64,000 bases of DNA, from NCBI GenBank assembly GCA_910587715.1, contig CAJUMV010000020.1, forward strand, positions 1 to 64,000. Reading direction: 5' to 3'. The notes beneath the pieces are model-generated. The model worked only from the letters and a program-made list of their open reading frames with translations. It was not told the origin of the DNA and searched no databases. The number at the start of each line of letters is the position of its first letter. Position 1 is the first letter of the stretch. The translations under genes were made by a program, and so were the position numbers. Source of the DNA: an uncultured Lachnospiraceae bacterium (GTDB taxonomy: Bacteria; Bacillota; Clostridia; Lachnospirales; Lachnospiraceae). Shown here piece after piece: positions 23,761 to 32,293 of the stretch.

Positions 23761-23854
23761 AGTGCGATACCTTCTTTCTTTTATGCGCTAAGAGACAGCG
23801 GCAGTCAGAGCCGCTTCCAGCGGATTACATTCATAACGGTTGTTTTTTTATGAC

Positions 23855-24769
23855 TCAGTCCTCGATACCGAGCAGTGTCAGTATCAGCGCCATCCGTACA
23901 TAGACACCGTACTGCGCCTGTTTGAAATAGACGGCGCGGGGGTCGTCGTCCACCTCCACGGAAATCTCATTGACGCGCGGCAGAGGATGGAGAATCAGCA
24001 TATCCTCTCTGGCGGCGGAAAGTTTGGTTTTATTAAGAATATAAAAGTCTTTTAACCGCACATAATCCTCTTCGTTAAAGAAACGTTCCTTCTGCACTCT
24101 TGTCATATAGAGGAGGTCAAGCTCCGGCATACAATCCTCTAAGCGGATGACTTCCTCGTAGGGAATGCCCTTTTCCGTCAGCATGTCGGTGATATAGTCG
24201 GGCACTTTCAGCTCCTCGGGAGAGATGAAGATGAAACGGATATCGTCATAGCGGATCAGGGCGTTGATAAGGGAATGTACGGTTCTGCCGAATTTCAGGT
24301 CGCCGCACAGACCGATGGTAAAGCCGCCGAGCCGTCCTTTTAAGGAGCGGATGGTGAGCAAATCCGTGAGGGTCTGGGTCGGGTGCTGGTGCCCGCCGTC
24401 TCCCGCGTTGATGACGGGAATGCTGGAGCGTTCTGCCGCCACCATGGGCGCACCCTCCTTGGGATGGCGCATGGCGCAGATATCCGCATAGCAGGAGATA
24501 ATGCGGATGGTGTCGGAAACGCTCTCGCCCTTTGCGGCGGAGGAAGATCCGGCGTCGGAAAAGCCCAGAACCTGTCCGCCCAGATTCAGCATGGCTGCTT
24601 CAAAGCTTAAGCGCGTGCGCGTGCTTGGCTCGTAAAAGCAGGTCGCCAGCTTTTTGCCGTCGCAGGTGTGGGCGTATTTTGCGGGATTTGCTTCAATCCT
24701 GTTAGCCAGATCAAAGAGCTTGTCCAGCTCCTCTACGGAAAAATCAAGCGGGTTCATTAAATGTCTCAT
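23855..24769 (-). CDS. pyrB: Aspartate carbamoyltransferase catalytic subunit
   Basis: 304 residues. Carbamoyl-phosphate-binding STRTRLSFEAAMLNLGG (about 52-68), then HPTQTLTDLLTI, and HPLPRVNEIS near the C terminus. It catalyses the first committed step of pyrimidine synthesis. AAAGGAG lies before the start. No clear PyrR attenuator is seen in the short space between the upstream terminator and the start, so its promoter is not obvious. Confidence 0.97.
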   Translation of the reverse strand: MRHLMNPLDFSVEELDKLFDLANRIEANPAKYAHTCDGKKLATCFYEPSTRTRLSFEAAMLNLGGQVLGFSDAGSSSAAKGESVSDTIRIISCYADICAMRHPKEGAPMVAAERSSIPVINAGDGGHQHPTQTLTDLLTIRSLKGRLGGFTIGLCGDLKFGRTVHSLINALIRYDDIRFIFISPEELKVPDYITDMLTEKGIPYEEVIRLEDCMPELDLLYMTRVQKERFFNEEDYVRLKDFYILNKTKLSAAREDMLILHPLPRVNEISVEVDDDPRAVYFKQAQYGVYVRMALILTLLGIED

Positions 24770-24800
24770 AGCGATGTATCACTCCTTTGCAGTGTGGTCC

Positions 24801-24832
24801 AAAAAAATAGAAGAGAAAAATCTCTTCTATTT
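24801..24832 (-). terminator. Intrinsic terminator after the nitroreductase gene
   Basis: On the minus strand AAATAGAAGAGA (24832-24821), loop TTTT, TCTCTTCTATTT (24816-24805) followed by further T residues (24804-24801). It separates the nitroreductase gene from pyrB. Confidence 0.85.
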
Positions 24833-24838
24833 TCCGGT

Positions 24839-25381
24839 TTATGATAGATAGGATAATAATTCTTCCACGGGTTTCCTACGGGGAGCAACAGGCGTCTCAT
24901 CGGGATAACCAATCGGAATCAGGGCAACAAGTTCTCTGTCCTCGGGAAGCTGTAACAGAGCTTCTGCTGCGCTCTGGTCAAAAAGACCGAGAATCACGGA
25001 ACCAAGCCCCTGCTCGTATGCCGCAAGGCAGAGACTCTGGGACGCGATACCGGCGTCGTACATCTGCCAGCCGTCGCCGCGGGGGGTGCTGAATGAACCG
25101 TCGCGCTCATAACCGCTGCGGTTTTTGATAATGGTAACAGCCATCAGCACGGGAGCTGCCGCAATGATATCGCCGTTCGGGGGATACATGGTGGTGCACT
25201 CTCTGGCTATCTTTTCTTTTAACGCGCCCTCTACGGCAATGTAGCGGGTAATCTGTGTGTGCTTCCAGCTCGGCGAGTAGGAAGCGGTCTCAACGATTTC
25301 GGACAAAAGCTCGTGGGAAACGGCGTCTGCCTTGAATTTCCGTATACTTCTGCGTCCTAAAATACAATCTTTAGCAGTCAT
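24839..25381 (-). CDS. Nitroreductase-family flavoprotein
   Basis: A 180-residue protein with the family start MTAKDCILGRRSIRKFKADA (Arg contacts to FMN phosphate), ETASYSPSWKHTQ, and the mid-region QMYDAGIASQSLCLAAYEQG, followed by GLGSVILG. It would be an FMN-dependent NAD(P)H oxidoreductase. It has a strong AAGGAGG site, its own terminator downstream and no close partner. Confidence 0.92.
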   Translation of the reverse strand: MTAKDCILGRRSIRKFKADAVSHELLSEIVETASYSPSWKHTQITRYIAVEGALKEKIARECTTMYPPNGDIIAAAPVLMAVTIIKNRSGYERDGSFSTPRGDGWQMYDAGIASQSLCLAAYEQGLGSVILGLFDQSAAEALLQLPEDRELVALIPIGYPDETPVAPRRKPVEELLSYLS

Positions 25382-25496
25382 GCAGCATCCTCCTTATCAT
25401 GTGGCATGATTACGAGTTACTTACTATATTTTGTATATCATAGCACAAAGGTGTGGGCGGCGCAAGTGGGAGAAAAGGACGATATCTGACGGGCAT

Positions 25497-25691
25497 ATTG
25501 TTTAGAAACAGAACCATATTGTTTCAATAACACGTGAAATTGTTTTTGGAATGAGGTATATTGTTTTGGAAACGAAGTGTATTGTTTCGAAAATGAGATA
25601 TATTGTTTCGCAAATGAGCTGTATTGTTTCGAAAAATGGATGTATTGTTTCGAAAACGATTGATATTGTTTCGAAAAGGGGATATACTATA
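25497..25691. repeat. Nine-copy, 21-bp-period tandem repeat array
   Basis: ATTGTTT occurs at 25497, 25518, 25539, 25560, 25581, 25602, 25623, 25644 and 25665, each exactly 21 bases apart. A degenerate tenth unit falls at about 25686. From copy 5 the unit is ATTGTTTCGAAAATGAG-like and contains the palindrome TTTCGAAA; earlier copies are more diverged (TTTAGAAA, TTTTGGAA). The array fills most of the 332 bases between the nitroreductase gene and the HTH-ATPase gene. It has no cas-like spacers, and the units are contiguous. The exact two-helical-turn spacing fits cooperative binding by a protein on one face of DNA. Confidence 0.95.
25660..25688 (+). promoter_or_regulatory. Promoter overlapping the last repeat
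   Basis: -35 TTGATA (25660-25665), a 17-bp spacer and -10 TATACT (25683-25688). The spacer is the ninth repeat copy (ATTGTTTCGAAAAGGG), so a repeat-binding protein would cover the promoter. The 5' leader to the ATG at 25714 would be only about 20 bases, including GGGAGGGGTGAT. Confidence 0.7.
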
Positions 25692-25713
25692 AGAAACAGG
25701 GAGGGGTGATACG

Positions 25714-27567
25714 ATGCGTGATGTAAAGGCTACGGCTGAATTGTGGGGGGTTTCGGCGACGCGGGTTGCCAAACTGTGCCGGGACGGGAAGATCGCGGGC
25801 GCGGTCAAGGACGGCAAATCATGGCTGATTCCCGAGGATGCGGTAAAGCCTGCGGACGGCAGGATGAGGCGCGCAAGGGGGGACAGTTTCGCGGAGGATG
25901 AAAAAAGACTGCCGCTGCCGATTGGCATTTCGGAATATAGTCTGGCTTCGACGCAGTATTACTATATTGACAAGACGATGCTGATCAAGGATTTTCTGGA
26001 CGAGCGTCCCATGGTTTCCCTGTATACCAGACCGCGCCGTTTCGGGAAAACCCTGAATATGGATATGCTGCGGACATTTTTTGAAAAGACACAGGAAGAT
26101 ACTTCGGTCTTTTTTCAGGACAAACAGGTTTGGGGCTGCGGGGAGGAGTATCGTGCGTATCAGGGGAAATATCCCGTCATATTTGTCTCCTTTAAGGACA
26201 TTAAATTCCATACATGGGAGGAAACCTTTCAGATGCTGAAGGCCGCTATCGGCAATGAGTTTGTAAGACATGGAGAACTGGAAATGTCGGAGAGGTGCAG
26301 CGATGCAGATAAGAGCTATTACAGGGAGATGACAGGGGGCGGGGCGGATATTGTTGCGCTGTCGAGAGCTTTTGAGGTTTTGTCGAGGATGCTTTGCCAG
26401 CATTATGGCATGGAGACAATTATCATCATCGACGAATATGACATTCCGATTCAGCAGGGGCATACACACGGGTTTTATGACGAGGTCATAGATTTTATGA
26501 GAAATCTGTTCTCGGGCGGGCTAAAGGATAACCAGTACCTGGCTTATGGATTTTTGACGGGGATCCTGCGTGTTGCCAAGGAGAGTATTTTCAGCGGACT
26601 GAACAATCTGGTCATTCACTCCGTCATAGACGATAAGTATAGCCGGTATTTCGGTTTTACAAGGGATGAGGTGGAGAAGATGGCGGCGTATTACCATGCG
26701 GAAGATAAACTTGACGAACTGAGCGAGTGGTATGACGGCTACCGATTCGGTGATACCGAAATTTTCAATCCATGGTCTGTGATTAATTATTTCAGCATCG
26801 GCTGTAAGCCGAGGGCGTTCTGGCAGGCGACGGGCAGCAATGAGATTATCTCGGAAGTGATTGCGGGGGCGGACGAGGATATCTATGAGCGGCTGGAAAA
26901 GCTTTTGCAGGGAGAAAAATTCACCACTTTAATAGATACAGGTGTTATTTATCCGCAGATACAGAAGAATCCTTCTACTATCTACAGCTTTCTTCTGGTG
27001 GCGGGATATCTGAAGGCGGAGAATGTGGACGTTTCTGCCAGCGGCGATTTTATGGGAGAGGTCTCTTTGCCGAATAAGGAAATCAAAGCCGTTTACAACA
27101 AAGAGATTCTGCAGAAGCTGGACAGCATTGTATCCCAGTCATCAGCGGTTTCCATTCAGGAGGCAGTCTATGCCAATGACGTGCCGCGCCTGCAAAAGAG
27201 TGTGGAAAAATTGCTTTTGCAGTCCGCAAGCAGTTTTGATACGGCGGGAGAGATGTTTTTTCATGGGTTGTTTCTCGGAATCTGTGCTATGTTTGACGAC
27301 AGATATTATCTGACCTCAAACAAGGAATCGGGGGAGGGGCGCTTTGATATTCAGCTTATGCCGAAAGAGGTTGACAGACCGGGGATATTGATTGAGCTGA
27401 AAGCGGGAAAACATCTTAGTGAAACGGAGCTGGAGACTTTGGCGCAGGAGGCGCTTTGGCAGATCAATGATCGAAAATATGATACGGAGATGAAGGTGAG
27501 GGGCGTTGAAACCATTTTCAAGTACGGCGTGGCATTCAGCGGAAAAAATGTGAAGATTGTGAAATAG
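25714..27567 (+). CDS. HTH - AAA-ATPase-like - PD-(D/E)XK nuclease-like fusion protein
   Basis: 617 residues. Residues 1-46 form an excisionase/MerR-type helix-turn-helix (ATAELWGVSATRVAKLCRDG, then GKSWLIPEDAVKP). From about 68 the protein follows the AAA-ATPase_like family (PF09820 type): LPIGISEYS, YYIDKTMLIKDFL, Walker A RPRRFGKT (106-113) and Walker B IIIIDEYD (236-243). The C terminus has a PD-(D/E)XK_9-like site: GRFDIQL with D at about 545 and ILIELKAGK with E and K at about 561 and 563. ATPases of this family are abundant in gut Firmicutes and Bacteroidetes and have no proven role. Here the DNA-binding head sits directly downstream of a 21-bp repeat array that overlaps its promoter, so binding of the array and self-regulation are likely. 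Involvement in DNA defence or in a selfish element is a guess. Confidence 0.85.
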   Translation: MRDVKATAELWGVSATRVAKLCRDGKIAGAVKDGKSWLIPEDAVKPADGRMRRARGDSFAEDEKRLPLPIGISEYSLASTQYYYIDKTMLIKDFLDERPMVSLYTRPRRFGKTLNMDMLRTFFEKTQEDTSVFFQDKQVWGCGEEYRAYQGKYPVIFVSFKDIKFHTWEETFQMLKAAIGNEFVRHGELEMSERCSDADKSYYREMTGGGADIVALSRAFEVLSRMLCQHYGMETIIIIDEYDIPIQQGHTHGFYDEVIDFMRNLFSGGLKDNQYLAYGFLTGILRVAKESIFSGLNNLVIHSVIDDKYSRYFGFTRDEVEKMAAYYHAEDKLDELSEWYDGYRFGDTEIFNPWSVINYFSIGCKPRAFWQATGSNEIISEVIAGADEDIYERLEKLLQGEKFTTLIDTGVIYPQIQKNPSTIYSFLLVAGYLKAENVDVSASGDFMGEVSLPNKEIKAVYNKEILQKLDSIVSQSSAVSIQEAVYANDVPRLQKSVEKLLLQSASSFDTAGEMFFHGLFLGICAMFDDRYYLTSNKESGEGRFDIQLMPKEVDRPGILIELKAGKHLSETELETLAQEALWQINDRKYDTEMKVRGVETIFKYGVAFSGKNVKIVK

Positions 27568-27632
27568 GGGGGAATGTGGTACACTAATCTAAACATAGGA
27601 GATTCCGGAAAGCGGGATGGAGGAGAAAAAAT

Positions 27633-28055
27633 ATGGAAGAAAACAGAGAGGATATGCGGGATATAGAAGAAAATGAGGAGAAGGAAGACGCGCGGGAGTA
27701 TGTGGAGCGCAAGCGGTGGCTGTTTTTCGGTCTGCCCTTTACCTTTACGAAGTATACGGTGAACGAGCGGGTGATTACCATTAACGCGGGTCTGCTCAAC
27801 ACGACAGAAAACGACTGTTATTTATATAAGGTGCAGGATGTGGAGTTAAAGACCAGTCTGGCGGAGCGCATGTTCGGGCTGGGCACGGTGGCGTGCTACA
27901 CGGGGGACAATACGCACCCCCAGCTGTATCTGGAGCATATCAAACACGCGAAGGAAGTCAAGGACTATATTTTACATGCTTCAGAGGTGGCGAGAAGAAA
28001 GCGGCGCACGCTGAACACCTTAAATATTGATGCGGACGATATTGATATCGATTGA
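27633..28055 (+). CDS. PH-domain (bPH_2 type) protein
   Basis: A 140-residue protein. The acidic N terminus (MEENREDMRDIEENEEKEDA) precedes a bacterial PH-like domain with YVERKRWLFFGLPFTFTKYT, ITINAGLLNTTENDCYLYKV and LGTVACYTGDNTHPQLYL, and it ends with an acidic NIDADDIDID tail. No membrane segment is present, unlike YdbS/YdbT relatives. The function is unknown. A GGAGGAGA site precedes the ATG. It is convergent with the CmpB-like gene. Confidence 0.8.
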   Translation: MEENREDMRDIEENEEKEDAREYVERKRWLFFGLPFTFTKYTVNERVITINAGLLNTTENDCYLYKVQDVELKTSLAERMFGLGTVACYTGDNTHPQLYLEHIKHAKEVKDYILHASEVARRKRRTLNTLNIDADDIDID

Positions 28056-28100
28056 GTAAGGACTTTTTAATGGTTGACATAAGTTCTGGCTGCCGAGGGT

Positions 28101-28514
28101 TCAGTCTGGGCGCAGAGACGAATCGTTTTCCCGAAGAAGCCGTTCGAAAAGGAGTCCTGTGACAAACCAGACAGGGGCAAAGTCGAGACGGATCACTTTC
28201 GCCAGATTCCAGCGGGAGCGCTCATAATTCCACGGGCAGAGTTCCCGACGGTTCAACCATATGCCGGTGAGAAATTCCCCGGTGAAGATCAGTCCCGTGT
28301 AGGTCAGTCCCCGAAACAGTAGAGAGCGGTTTTTTAACAGGCGGCAGACGGGCGCAAGAAAGGCGGCGAGACCGTAGATGGGAAACATCCAGACGGACGT
28401 TTGACCGGGGAGCTTCCAGTCGCGCCTGCGAAAGGCGTGAAACGCCGTGAAGGTGATTTCCAGAAACCACCCCAGCAGTCCGCAGTGAATGAAGTTGTGT
28501 AAGAATTTTCTCAT
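28101..28514 (-). CDS. CmpB-like (putative ABC-transporter type IV) membrane protein
   Basis: 137 residues from ATG 28514 (MRKFLHNFIHCGLLGWFLEI). About four hydrophobic segments, WMFPIYGLAAFLAP, and CPWNYERSRWNLAKVIRLDF are typical of the family named ABC_trans_CmpB, a set of small membrane proteins of unproven transport role. The longer frame upstream would run through folC leader DNA. It is divergent from folC with about 94 bases between the two starts. Confidence 0.8.
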   Translation of the reverse strand: MRKFLHNFIHCGLLGWFLEITFTAFHAFRRRDWKLPGQTSVWMFPIYGLAAFLAPVCRLLKNRSLLFRGLTYTGLIFTGEFLTGIWLNRRELCPWNYERSRWNLAKVIRLDFAPVWFVTGLLFERLLRENDSSLRPD

Positions 28515-28608
28515 AGTGACAGTGTTGCCCGCTCCCGGCAGGTTTATACTTGTTTCGGCGCGGCTCTTTCTGTGGCGGGACGAAATCGGAGAAGGAAAAG
28601 GAGAAGCC

Positions 28609-29940
28609 ATGAACTACCGTGAAGCCATGCAGTATGTGGAGGAATTGCGACCGCTTGGCAGCGTGATGGGATTGGATACCATGCGCCGGCTGTGCGCGGA
28701 GCTTGGCAATCCGCAGGAGCAGTTAAAATTTGTACATATCGCCGGCACCAACGGCAAAGGCTCTACGCTTGCTTATATTTCCACGATCATGCAGGAAGCG
28801 GGATACCGGGTCGGCAGATATATTTCCCCTGCTGTGAAGGATTATCGGGAACGGTTTCAGGTGAACGGGCGTGAGATTACACAGTCGGGGCTTTGCAAAT
28901 ATCTGGAGCCGGTGAAAGCGGCAGCAGAGCGGATGGCGGCACAGGAGCTTCCCCGCCCTACGCTCTTTGAGGTGGAAACGGCGGTTGCTTTTCTTTATTT
29001 TCTGGACAAGGAATGCGATTTGGTGGTGCTGGAGACCGGGCTGGGGGGCGCGCTGGATGCCACAAATATAGTGAGTACGACGCTGGTGGCGGTCTTTTCT
29101 TCCATCAGTATGGATCATATGGATATTCTGGGGGACAGTCTGGAAGAGATTGCGCTCGCTAAGGCAGGCATTATAAAAAGCAGGTGTTATGTTATATCAG
29201 TGAAACAGTCTCCGGAAGTGATGAAGGTTTTGCGTCAGTCCGCCCTTATCAAAAAAGGAAAGTTTCTCACGGCAGATGTATCCCGCGCGAAGCATATCAG
29301 GTACGGCGTGACGAAGCAGAGCTTTGATTACGATAAGTACAAGGGGCTGGAGATATCCCTGCCTGGGCAGTTTCAGATAGAGAACGCCGTTTTGGCGGTA
29401 GAGACGGTGATGGCGCTTACAAGATGCGGTTTTAAGGTGCCGGAAGAGAAGCTGAGACAGGGACTCTTTACCGCGAAATGGTATGGGCGCTTCGACGTGA
29501 TCGCGAAGAGACCGCTTTTTATCGCGGACGGCGCGCATAACGAGGATGCCGCTAAAAAATTGGCGGAAAGTCTGCGTTTTTATTTTACAAACAGGAAAAT
29601 AATTTATATAATGGGAATGTTACAGGACAAAGAATATGACAAGGTGATTCGGCATACTTTTGAACTGGCGTCCCATATCATTACCGTAACGCCGCCCATC
29701 AAGGAGCGCGCGCTGCCGGCGCTTGAACTGGCACAGGCGGCGAGGGCGTATCACAACGCTGTGACGGCGGCGGACAGTGTGCAGGAAGCGGTGGAAATCG
29801 CCTACCTTCTGACAGGAAAGGATAAGGATGCCGTTATTGTGGCTTTCGGCTCTCTCTCCTATCTGGGAGAACTGATGGACATAGTCGGGCACAGAGACAC
29901 AATCAGGAGAGACACCCATGGTAAATCAGACAAAAATTGA
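28609..29940 (+). CDS. folC: Folylpolyglutamate / dihydrofolate synthase
   Basis: 443 residues from the ATG at 28609 (MNYREAMQYVEELRPLGSVM), preceded by AAAGGAGAAG. Mur-ligase family features: P-loop HIAGTNGKGSTLAYI (about 45-60), ETGLGGALDATN, and the C-terminal domain with ADGAHNEDAAKKL. It adds glutamate to (dihydro)folate and may make dihydrofolate from dihydropteroate. First gene of a tight folate operon; its 3' end overlaps folE by 23 bases. Confidence 0.96.
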   Translation: MNYREAMQYVEELRPLGSVMGLDTMRRLCAELGNPQEQLKFVHIAGTNGKGSTLAYISTIMQEAGYRVGRYISPAVKDYRERFQVNGREITQSGLCKYLEPVKAAAERMAAQELPRPTLFEVETAVAFLYFLDKECDLVVLETGLGGALDATNIVSTTLVAVFSSISMDHMDILGDSLEEIALAKAGIIKSRCYVISVKQSPEVMKVLRQSALIKKGKFLTADVSRAKHIRYGVTKQSFDYDKYKGLEISLPGQFQIENAVLAVETVMALTRCGFKVPEEKLRQGLFTAKWYGRFDVIAKRPLFIADGAHNEDAAKKLAESLRFYFTNRKIIYIMGMLQDKEYDKVIRHTFELASHIITVTPPIKERALPALELAQAARAYHNAVTAADSVQEAVEIAYLLTGKDKDAVIVAFGSLSYLGELMDIVGHRDTIRRDTHGKSDKN

Positions 29941-30523
29941 ACAGGCGGTCAGACTTCTTTTAGAGGGCATCGGCGAGGATGTGAACAGAGAGGGACTGCG
30001 GGAGACGCCGGACAGGATTGCCCGCATGTACGGAGAGATTTTCGCGGGAATGGACGAGGATGCGGGAGAGCATCTGGCGAAGACATTTACCGTGGAGGAG
30101 AGCGGGATCGTTCTTGTAAAAAATATCACCTTTTATTCTATTTGTGAGCATCATCTGATGCCGTTTTACGGAAAGGCGCATATCGCCTATCTTCCCGACG
30201 GGAAGGTGGTGGGTCTTAGCAAACTGGCGAGGACCGTGGAGGTTTACGCCAGAAGACCGCAGATTCAGGAACAGATGACCATTCAGATCGTGGATGCCAT
30301 TATGGAGCACTTAAAGCCGCAGGGCGCGATTGTGATGCTGGAAGCGGAGCATTTATGTATGACTATGCGGGGGGTGGAGAAGCCCGGGAGCAGGACGATG
30401 ACGCTGGCATCCAGAGGATGCTTTCAGGAAGATGCGAAGTGGCAGGCGTTATTTTTCCAGATGCTGGGAGAAGGCAAAGTATTTAATCAGGGTTTAGCAA
30501 ATGAAAATCCTGTGGATAGGTAA
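29918..30523 (+). CDS. folE: GTP cyclohydrolase I (type IA)
   Basis: 201 residues. REGLRETPDRIARMYGEIF at the N terminus, zinc ligands in SICEHHLMPFYGKAHIAYLP and the later C in EAEHLCMTMRGVEKPG, and PQIQEQMTIQIVDAI. It forms dihydroneopterin triphosphate from GTP. Overlaps folC and precedes folP, so translation is probably coupled. Confidence 0.97.
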   Translation: MVNQTKIEQAVRLLLEGIGEDVNREGLRETPDRIARMYGEIFAGMDEDAGEHLAKTFTVEESGIVLVKNITFYSICEHHLMPFYGKAHIAYLPDGKVVGLSKLARTVEVYARRPQIQEQMTIQIVDAIMEHLKPQGAIVMLEAEHLCMTMRGVEKPGSRTMTLASRGCFQEDAKWQALFFQMLGEGKVFNQGLANENPVDR

Positions 30524-30554
30524 TCATATCATAAAGAATACGGAGGATAGGAAA

Positions 30555-31370
30555 ATGAGGATAGGACAGAGGGATTTCAGAACAAAAGGACATGCTTATG
30601 TGATGGGAATACTCAACATAACACCCGATTCTTTTTCGGACGGAGGAAAGTATAACGAGCTGGATCAGGCATTATATCACGTAGAACAAATGATAACAGA
30701 TGGTATGGATATCGTGGATGTGGGCGGAGAGTCTACGAGACCCGGTTACACGCAGATTTCCGTGCAGGAGGAGATTGACAGAGTGGCTCCGGTGATTGAA
30801 GCGATTAAATCCAGATTTAATGTACCGATTTCTCTGGACACTTATAAGTCCGAGGTGGCGAAGGCGGGTATTTCGGCAGGCGTAGACATGATCAATGATA
30901 TCTGGGGCTTAAAATATGATGAAAACATGGCGCAGGTGATTGCGGAGTCGGGACTTCCCTGCTGTCTGGCGCACAACCGCAAGGAGGCGAAGTACACGAA
31001 TCTGATCGAGGAGATGTTCTGGGATTTGGAAGCATCTTTGGAGCTGGCGAACAGCAAGGGCATTGCTTTTGATAAGATCATTTTGGATCCCGGCATCGGC
31101 TACGGCAAGAGCTACGAGAACAATCTGGAGATCATTGATAATCTGCAGAAGTTCCATTCCCTCGGTTATCCGCTGCTTCTTGGCGCAAGCCGGAAGTCCG
31201 TGGTGGGCATGGGACTGGATCTTCCCGTGAATGAACGCGTGGAAGGAACGTTAGTAACGACGGTTTACGGCGTACAGCGCGGCGTTATGTTCGTGCGGGT
31301 GCATGATGTGAAGGAAAATGCCCGCGCCGTTAAAATGACGGAGGCAATCCGTGACGGCTACAGGAACTAG
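30555..31370 (+). CDS. folP: Dihydropteroate synthase
   Basis: 271 residues from the ATG at 30555 (MRIGQRDFRTKGHAYVMGIL); GGAGGATAGG precedes it. Family motifs LNITPDSFSDGGKYN (about 18-32), DVGGESTRPGY, and LDPGIGYGKSYENNL, ending with a K-x-x-R-type segment GASRKSVVGMGLDLP. It joins p-aminobenzoate to the pterin and is the target of sulfonamides. Confidence 0.97.
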   Translation: MRIGQRDFRTKGHAYVMGILNITPDSFSDGGKYNELDQALYHVEQMITDGMDIVDVGGESTRPGYTQISVQEEIDRVAPVIEAIKSRFNVPISLDTYKSEVAKAGISAGVDMINDIWGLKYDENMAQVIAESGLPCCLAHNRKEAKYTNLIEEMFWDLEASLELANSKGIAFDKIILDPGIGYGKSYENNLEIIDNLQKFHSLGYPLLLGASRKSVVGMGLDLPVNERVEGTLVTTVYGVQRGVMFVRVHDVKENARAVKMTEAIRDGYRN

Positions 31371-31385
31371 GCGGGAGAGGAGACC

Positions 31386-32234
31386 ATGATGGCTGACCAG
31401 ATTATTGTGGAGGATTTGCAGGTATACGCCCATCACGGGGTATATCAGCAGGAAAACGAGAAAGGGCAGAACTTTTATGTCAGTGTGACGCTGGATACGG
31501 ATACGAGAGCGGCGGGTCTGGCGGACGAGCTGGGCTTATCCACGAATTACGGCGTCGTATGCCGCTTCCTGCACACGTTCCTCACGGAGCATACTTACAA
31601 GCTGATTGAGACGGCGGCGGAGAGGGCTTCGGAAGCGCTGCTTTTACAGTTCCCTCATGTAAGACAGGTTACCATGGAACTGAAAAAGCCGGAAGCGCCG
31701 ATTACGGTTCCCTTTGGGTCGGTTTCCGTGAAGATTACGCGGGGCTGGCGGCGTGTCTATATCGCCTGTGGCTCCAATATCGGTGACAAAAGAGCGCACT
31801 TAAGCGCGGCGGTGGACGCGCTGCTTGCAGATAAAAGATGCCGGGTGCTGCGTGTTTCTGACTGGGTGGAGACAACGCCCTACGGCGGCGTCGAGCAGGC
31901 GGATTATTTGAATGGCGCGCTGTCCATCGAGACGCTCTATACGCCGGAGGAGCTTCTTCTGCTGCTGCAGGGGATTGAAAAGGCGGAAGCGAGGGAGCGG
32001 AAGGAGCGCTGGGGACCGCGGACGCTGGATCTGGACATTCTTCTTTATGAGGGAAGGGTGATGGATACGGAGAAGTTGACGATTCCCCATAAGGATATGC
32101 AAAATCGTGATTTTGTATTGAAGCCGCTTGCGCAGATCGCGCCGTATGAGAGACATCCTGTATTGGAAAAATCGGTGATGGAGCTTCTGGCGGATGTGGA
32201 GCGGGACGGGGAAACACATGTGTTATCAAATTAA
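31386..32234 (+). CDS. folBK: Fused dihydroneopterin aldolase - HPPK
   Basis: 282 residues. Residues 1-118 are FolB (VEDLQVYAHHGVYQQENEKG, LSTNYGVVCRFLH, KLIETAAERASEALL, ITVPFGSVSVKITR). Residues 122-282 are FolK (VYIACGSNIGDKRAHLSAAV, ETTPYGGVEQADYLNGALSI, RWGPRTLDLDILLY, IPHKDMQNRDFVLKPLAQI). Together they convert dihydroneopterin to the pyrophosphorylated precursor used by FolP. FolB-FolK fusions are known in Clostridia. Last gene of the operon, followed by a terminator. Confidence 0.96.
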   Translation: MMADQIIVEDLQVYAHHGVYQQENEKGQNFYVSVTLDTDTRAAGLADELGLSTNYGVVCRFLHTFLTEHTYKLIETAAERASEALLLQFPHVRQVTMELKKPEAPITVPFGSVSVKITRGWRRVYIACGSNIGDKRAHLSAAVDALLADKRCRVLRVSDWVETTPYGGVEQADYLNGALSIETLYTPEELLLLLQGIEKAEARERKERWGPRTLDLDILLYEGRVMDTEKLTIPHKDMQNRDFVLKPLAQIAPYERHPVLEKSVMELLADVERDGETHVLSN

Positions 32235-32251
32235 ATAGCAGGTGAAAATAA

Positions 32252-32279
32252 AAAAGGGGCTGCGTGGGCAGCCTCTTTT
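32252..32279. terminator. Intrinsic terminator at the end of the folate operon
   Basis: AAAAGGGGCTGC (32252-32263), loop GTGG, GCAGCCTCTTTT (32268-32279). The A and T flanks make it usable in both directions, serving the convergent genes folBK and the DUF5050-like gene. Confidence 0.9.
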
Positions 32280-32293
32280 GTGCCAGTTTCCTA

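Noticed and set aside
25497..25691. CRISPR array
   Set aside because: The units are contiguous 21-mers with no spacers of unique sequence, the repeats diverge progressively, and no cas gene is present.
25524..25928. Minus-strand open frame with heptapeptide repeats (FRNNTxx) across the 21-bp array
   Set aside because: The 21-base period is a multiple of three, so a stop-free frame follows automatically once one unit lacks a stop. There is no ribosome binding site, and half the frame is antisense to the HTH-ATPase gene.
28515..28608. Riboswitch in front of the folate operon
   Set aside because: The space between the divergent starts is only about 94 bases and no tetrahydrofolate riboswitch-like structure is recognised.
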